A stretch of 64,000 nt of DNA. Origin: Primula veris (Eukaryota; Streptophyta; Magnoliopsida; Ericales; Primulaceae). Under the pieces are notes generated by a model. The model was not told the origin of the DNA. It worked only from the letters and a program-made list of their open reading frames with translations, and made no database searches. Positions 62,315-64,000 of the stretch are shown one piece after another. Where the stretch lies: NCBI GenBank assembly GCA_963682055.1, contig OY821751.1, forward strand, positions 2,294,001-2,358,000, in the 5' to 3' direction. The translations under genes and the position numbers were made by a program. Positions within the stretch are counted from its first letter, which is position 1. Each line of letters opens with the position of its first letter.

Positions 62315-63564
62315 GCCTTAAGCAATTAATATTGCTGAATATATTGTGCTTGGTTTTTTAGTTTCTAATAATTTAACACGTTATAATTGCCTTAAAAAAA
62401 AGTACAATTACCTCATGTTGGTTATGTAGGTTACATAACCAATTAAGTTTGGAGATAATTATGTCCAAATTATCTTTCATAAAAAAAAAATGAGTGGAGG
62501 TTATGGGTCTATTTTTTTTAAGTTTTAGCCACCCGGTCTAATAAAAAAAACTTAAAAGCTGTTTTTAAACTTTTTTTAAGCTTAAAAAACAACTTATAAT
62601 CTATTTTTGAAAGATATTAAAATATAAAAAAAAAGTTTAAAAACTGTTTTTAATCTAAAAATATATATTATAATCTCTTTTTGAAAGATACTAACGTGTA
62701 AAAAAAACAACTTAAAAGCTTTTTTAAGCTTTTTTTTACTTTTTGTTTGAATTATTAAGTAAAAAAAATATTAAATTGTAAAAAACAGCTTAAAAGATGT
62801 TTTTTGAATTATTAAGATAATTTAGATTTAAAAATGTTATTAAAGTAGTGACATATGAATAAAAATCTTATTAAAATATGACCGACCATCAATGAGCGGG
62901 TCAACCCTCTGTTTGAAGTTTTATACAAATATATATTTTGCTTGCTTTCCTGCCTTTGCTTATTAAAAAAAGGAATATTCAAACTGTGTACGTAATATAT
63001 TTCTGCAACCTCGGATGGAAAGTTAATTACCGTCTTTCATTACTTTTTGTTTTTTGTAAAGATGAACGATTTTACCTTGGATTTTATTGATATATGGGTT
63101 GAAATATGACACGTGTGACTTCACAAAGAGGACATATATAATTGTGTATATAGAAGTGGGAAAAAATTTATTATGCTAAATGAAATTTTTTTTATAATGT
63201 TTTACTCTTTTCGTCATTACACATTGAACGATCCATATATAGCTTGTACAACGATCCATATATAGCTTGTACACAAACATCACGCGCAGTACTATTCATG
63301 TCGAATGAGTTTTCGGTTTCAAAATTGAGTGCTAGAATCCAGTTTCTGAACATCAATAAAGTGAACTTTTTTTTGTCAAAAAAGAAAACGCAGATACAAC
63401 AACATTCCGAGACCACTTTGCATGTATTCTCTAGCTAATCCAATAAACTTCGTGTGGAAGACAGATGTTATATAAGAAAGTGAACGATATCTGGTAAGGG
63501 TACGCGGCCAAGTTTTAATGTAACGTAATTGAACTATTTTCTCGCCAATGACCTTCCTAACATA
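62315..63564. other. AT-rich intergenic region
   Basis: No gene seen. Between about 62520 and 62830, A/T-rich blocks built on AAGCTTTTAAG and TTTTTGAAAGATA words repeat in degenerate tandem. A perfect 23-bp tandem duplication lies at 63227-63272. Confidence 0.5.
63227..63272. repeat. 23-bp perfect tandem duplication
   Basis: The unit beginning AACGATCCATATATAGC occurs at 63227-63249 and again at 63250-63272 without a change. Confidence 0.95.
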
Positions 63565-63699
63565 TACTCCATCCGTCTCAAAATATTGGGACTCTATGTA
63601 AGCACGAAATATTTTAACAATTTAAGCACGACATATTACCGATAAAAGTTACACGTATATAGATAGATAGAGCATCAATATTTTAAAACGGAGGGAGTA
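63565..63699. mobile_element. Stowaway-like MITE (131 bp)
   Basis: The body 63567-63697 is flanked by TA. Ends CTCCATCCGTCTCAAAATAT and CTCCCTCCGTTTTAAAATAT (read inward) are the classic Stowaway inverted repeats with two or three mismatches. Confidence 0.88.
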
Positions 63700-64000
63700 T
63701 AAAGTACGCCAAGAGTTGGATTCTCAAGCTATTTTATCGGCAACGCCAACTTTTTAAAAGTCTGCAAATTATTTTATTTCTCTCGACTTTCCCCAAACCT
63801 GCTGGGGACTTCCTTTATAGTTTTTAAATGCTTAAACTTTCCATTCAAAATGAATCTTTCTACATTTGATGGCTTTTAACAATCATGAGAATTAACAAAT
63901 TTTTGCAAGTTGGTAGTGAATAAGGTACTATAATTATATAGTAAAGTTATAGATCCAAACTGAATCAAACAGACTAATTGTCAGACTAGCTAGTCCTTAA
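63700..64000. other. Window end, no feature seen
   Basis: 300 bp of AT-rich DNA without a recognisable gene. Confidence 0.5.

Noticed and set aside
63192..63438. Overlapping ORFs on both strands near the window end
   Set aside because: They span the 23-bp tandem duplication and look like chance frames.

Overview
The window is nuclear DNA of a flowering plant. It is AT-rich and dominated by nested Ty1/copia retrotransposons, with a pentatricopeptide-repeat (PPR) gene, a seven-exon patatin-type lipase gene and a C-terminally encoded peptide (CEP) hormone precursor. The gene types and retroelement style fit a eudicot, possibly an asterid; the species cannot be fixed from sequence alone.

Layout: 1-4174 is the 3' part of copia element A. 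An AT-rich gap leads to an intronless PPR gene (6398-8299, +). The patatin-like gene (9145-20908, -) follows; its seven exons sum to 406 codons, and element B (10847-19122, -) sits in intron 3. Element C (22449-30970, +) lies upstream of that gene. After 1.1 kb of unique DNA with a small Mutator-type MITE comes element D (32046-43234, +), which carries a nested solo LTR. A second Mutator-type MITE and about 2.9 kb of gene-free DNA precede element E (46660-55356, +), a copia of another family with 205-bp LTRs and its own nested solo LTR. The right end holds a hAT-like element, Stowaway-like MITEs, the CEP gene (57173-57745, +) and two CACTA-like MITEs. The five copia elements cover about 41 kb, or 64% of the window.

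Elements A-D are one family with a Sirevirus-like plan: 1.15-1.27 kb LTRs; an initiator-Met-tRNA-type primer site where the 5' LTR is present; a gag with two zinc knuckles; protease, integrase, RT and RNase H; then a 0.95-kb spacer, an extra 428-440 residue ORF in the envelope position, several polypurine tracts, and the 3' LTR. The extra ORF is open in B and C, although gag-pol is broken in both. Its product has a basic nuclear-localisation-like cluster and an acidic tail, with no signal peptide or membrane segment. In all four copies it is preceded by a TATA-like box and a CT-rich patch, so it may have its own promoter. A short motif around GTTGCAACC recurs in the LTRs, the spacer, the leader of the extra ORF and two stretches of the polyprotein gene. 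The extra ORF, its apparent promoter and the motif network are the most interesting features of the window.

All assignments come from reading the sequence. No database search was run, and substitution counts between LTRs were made by eye.
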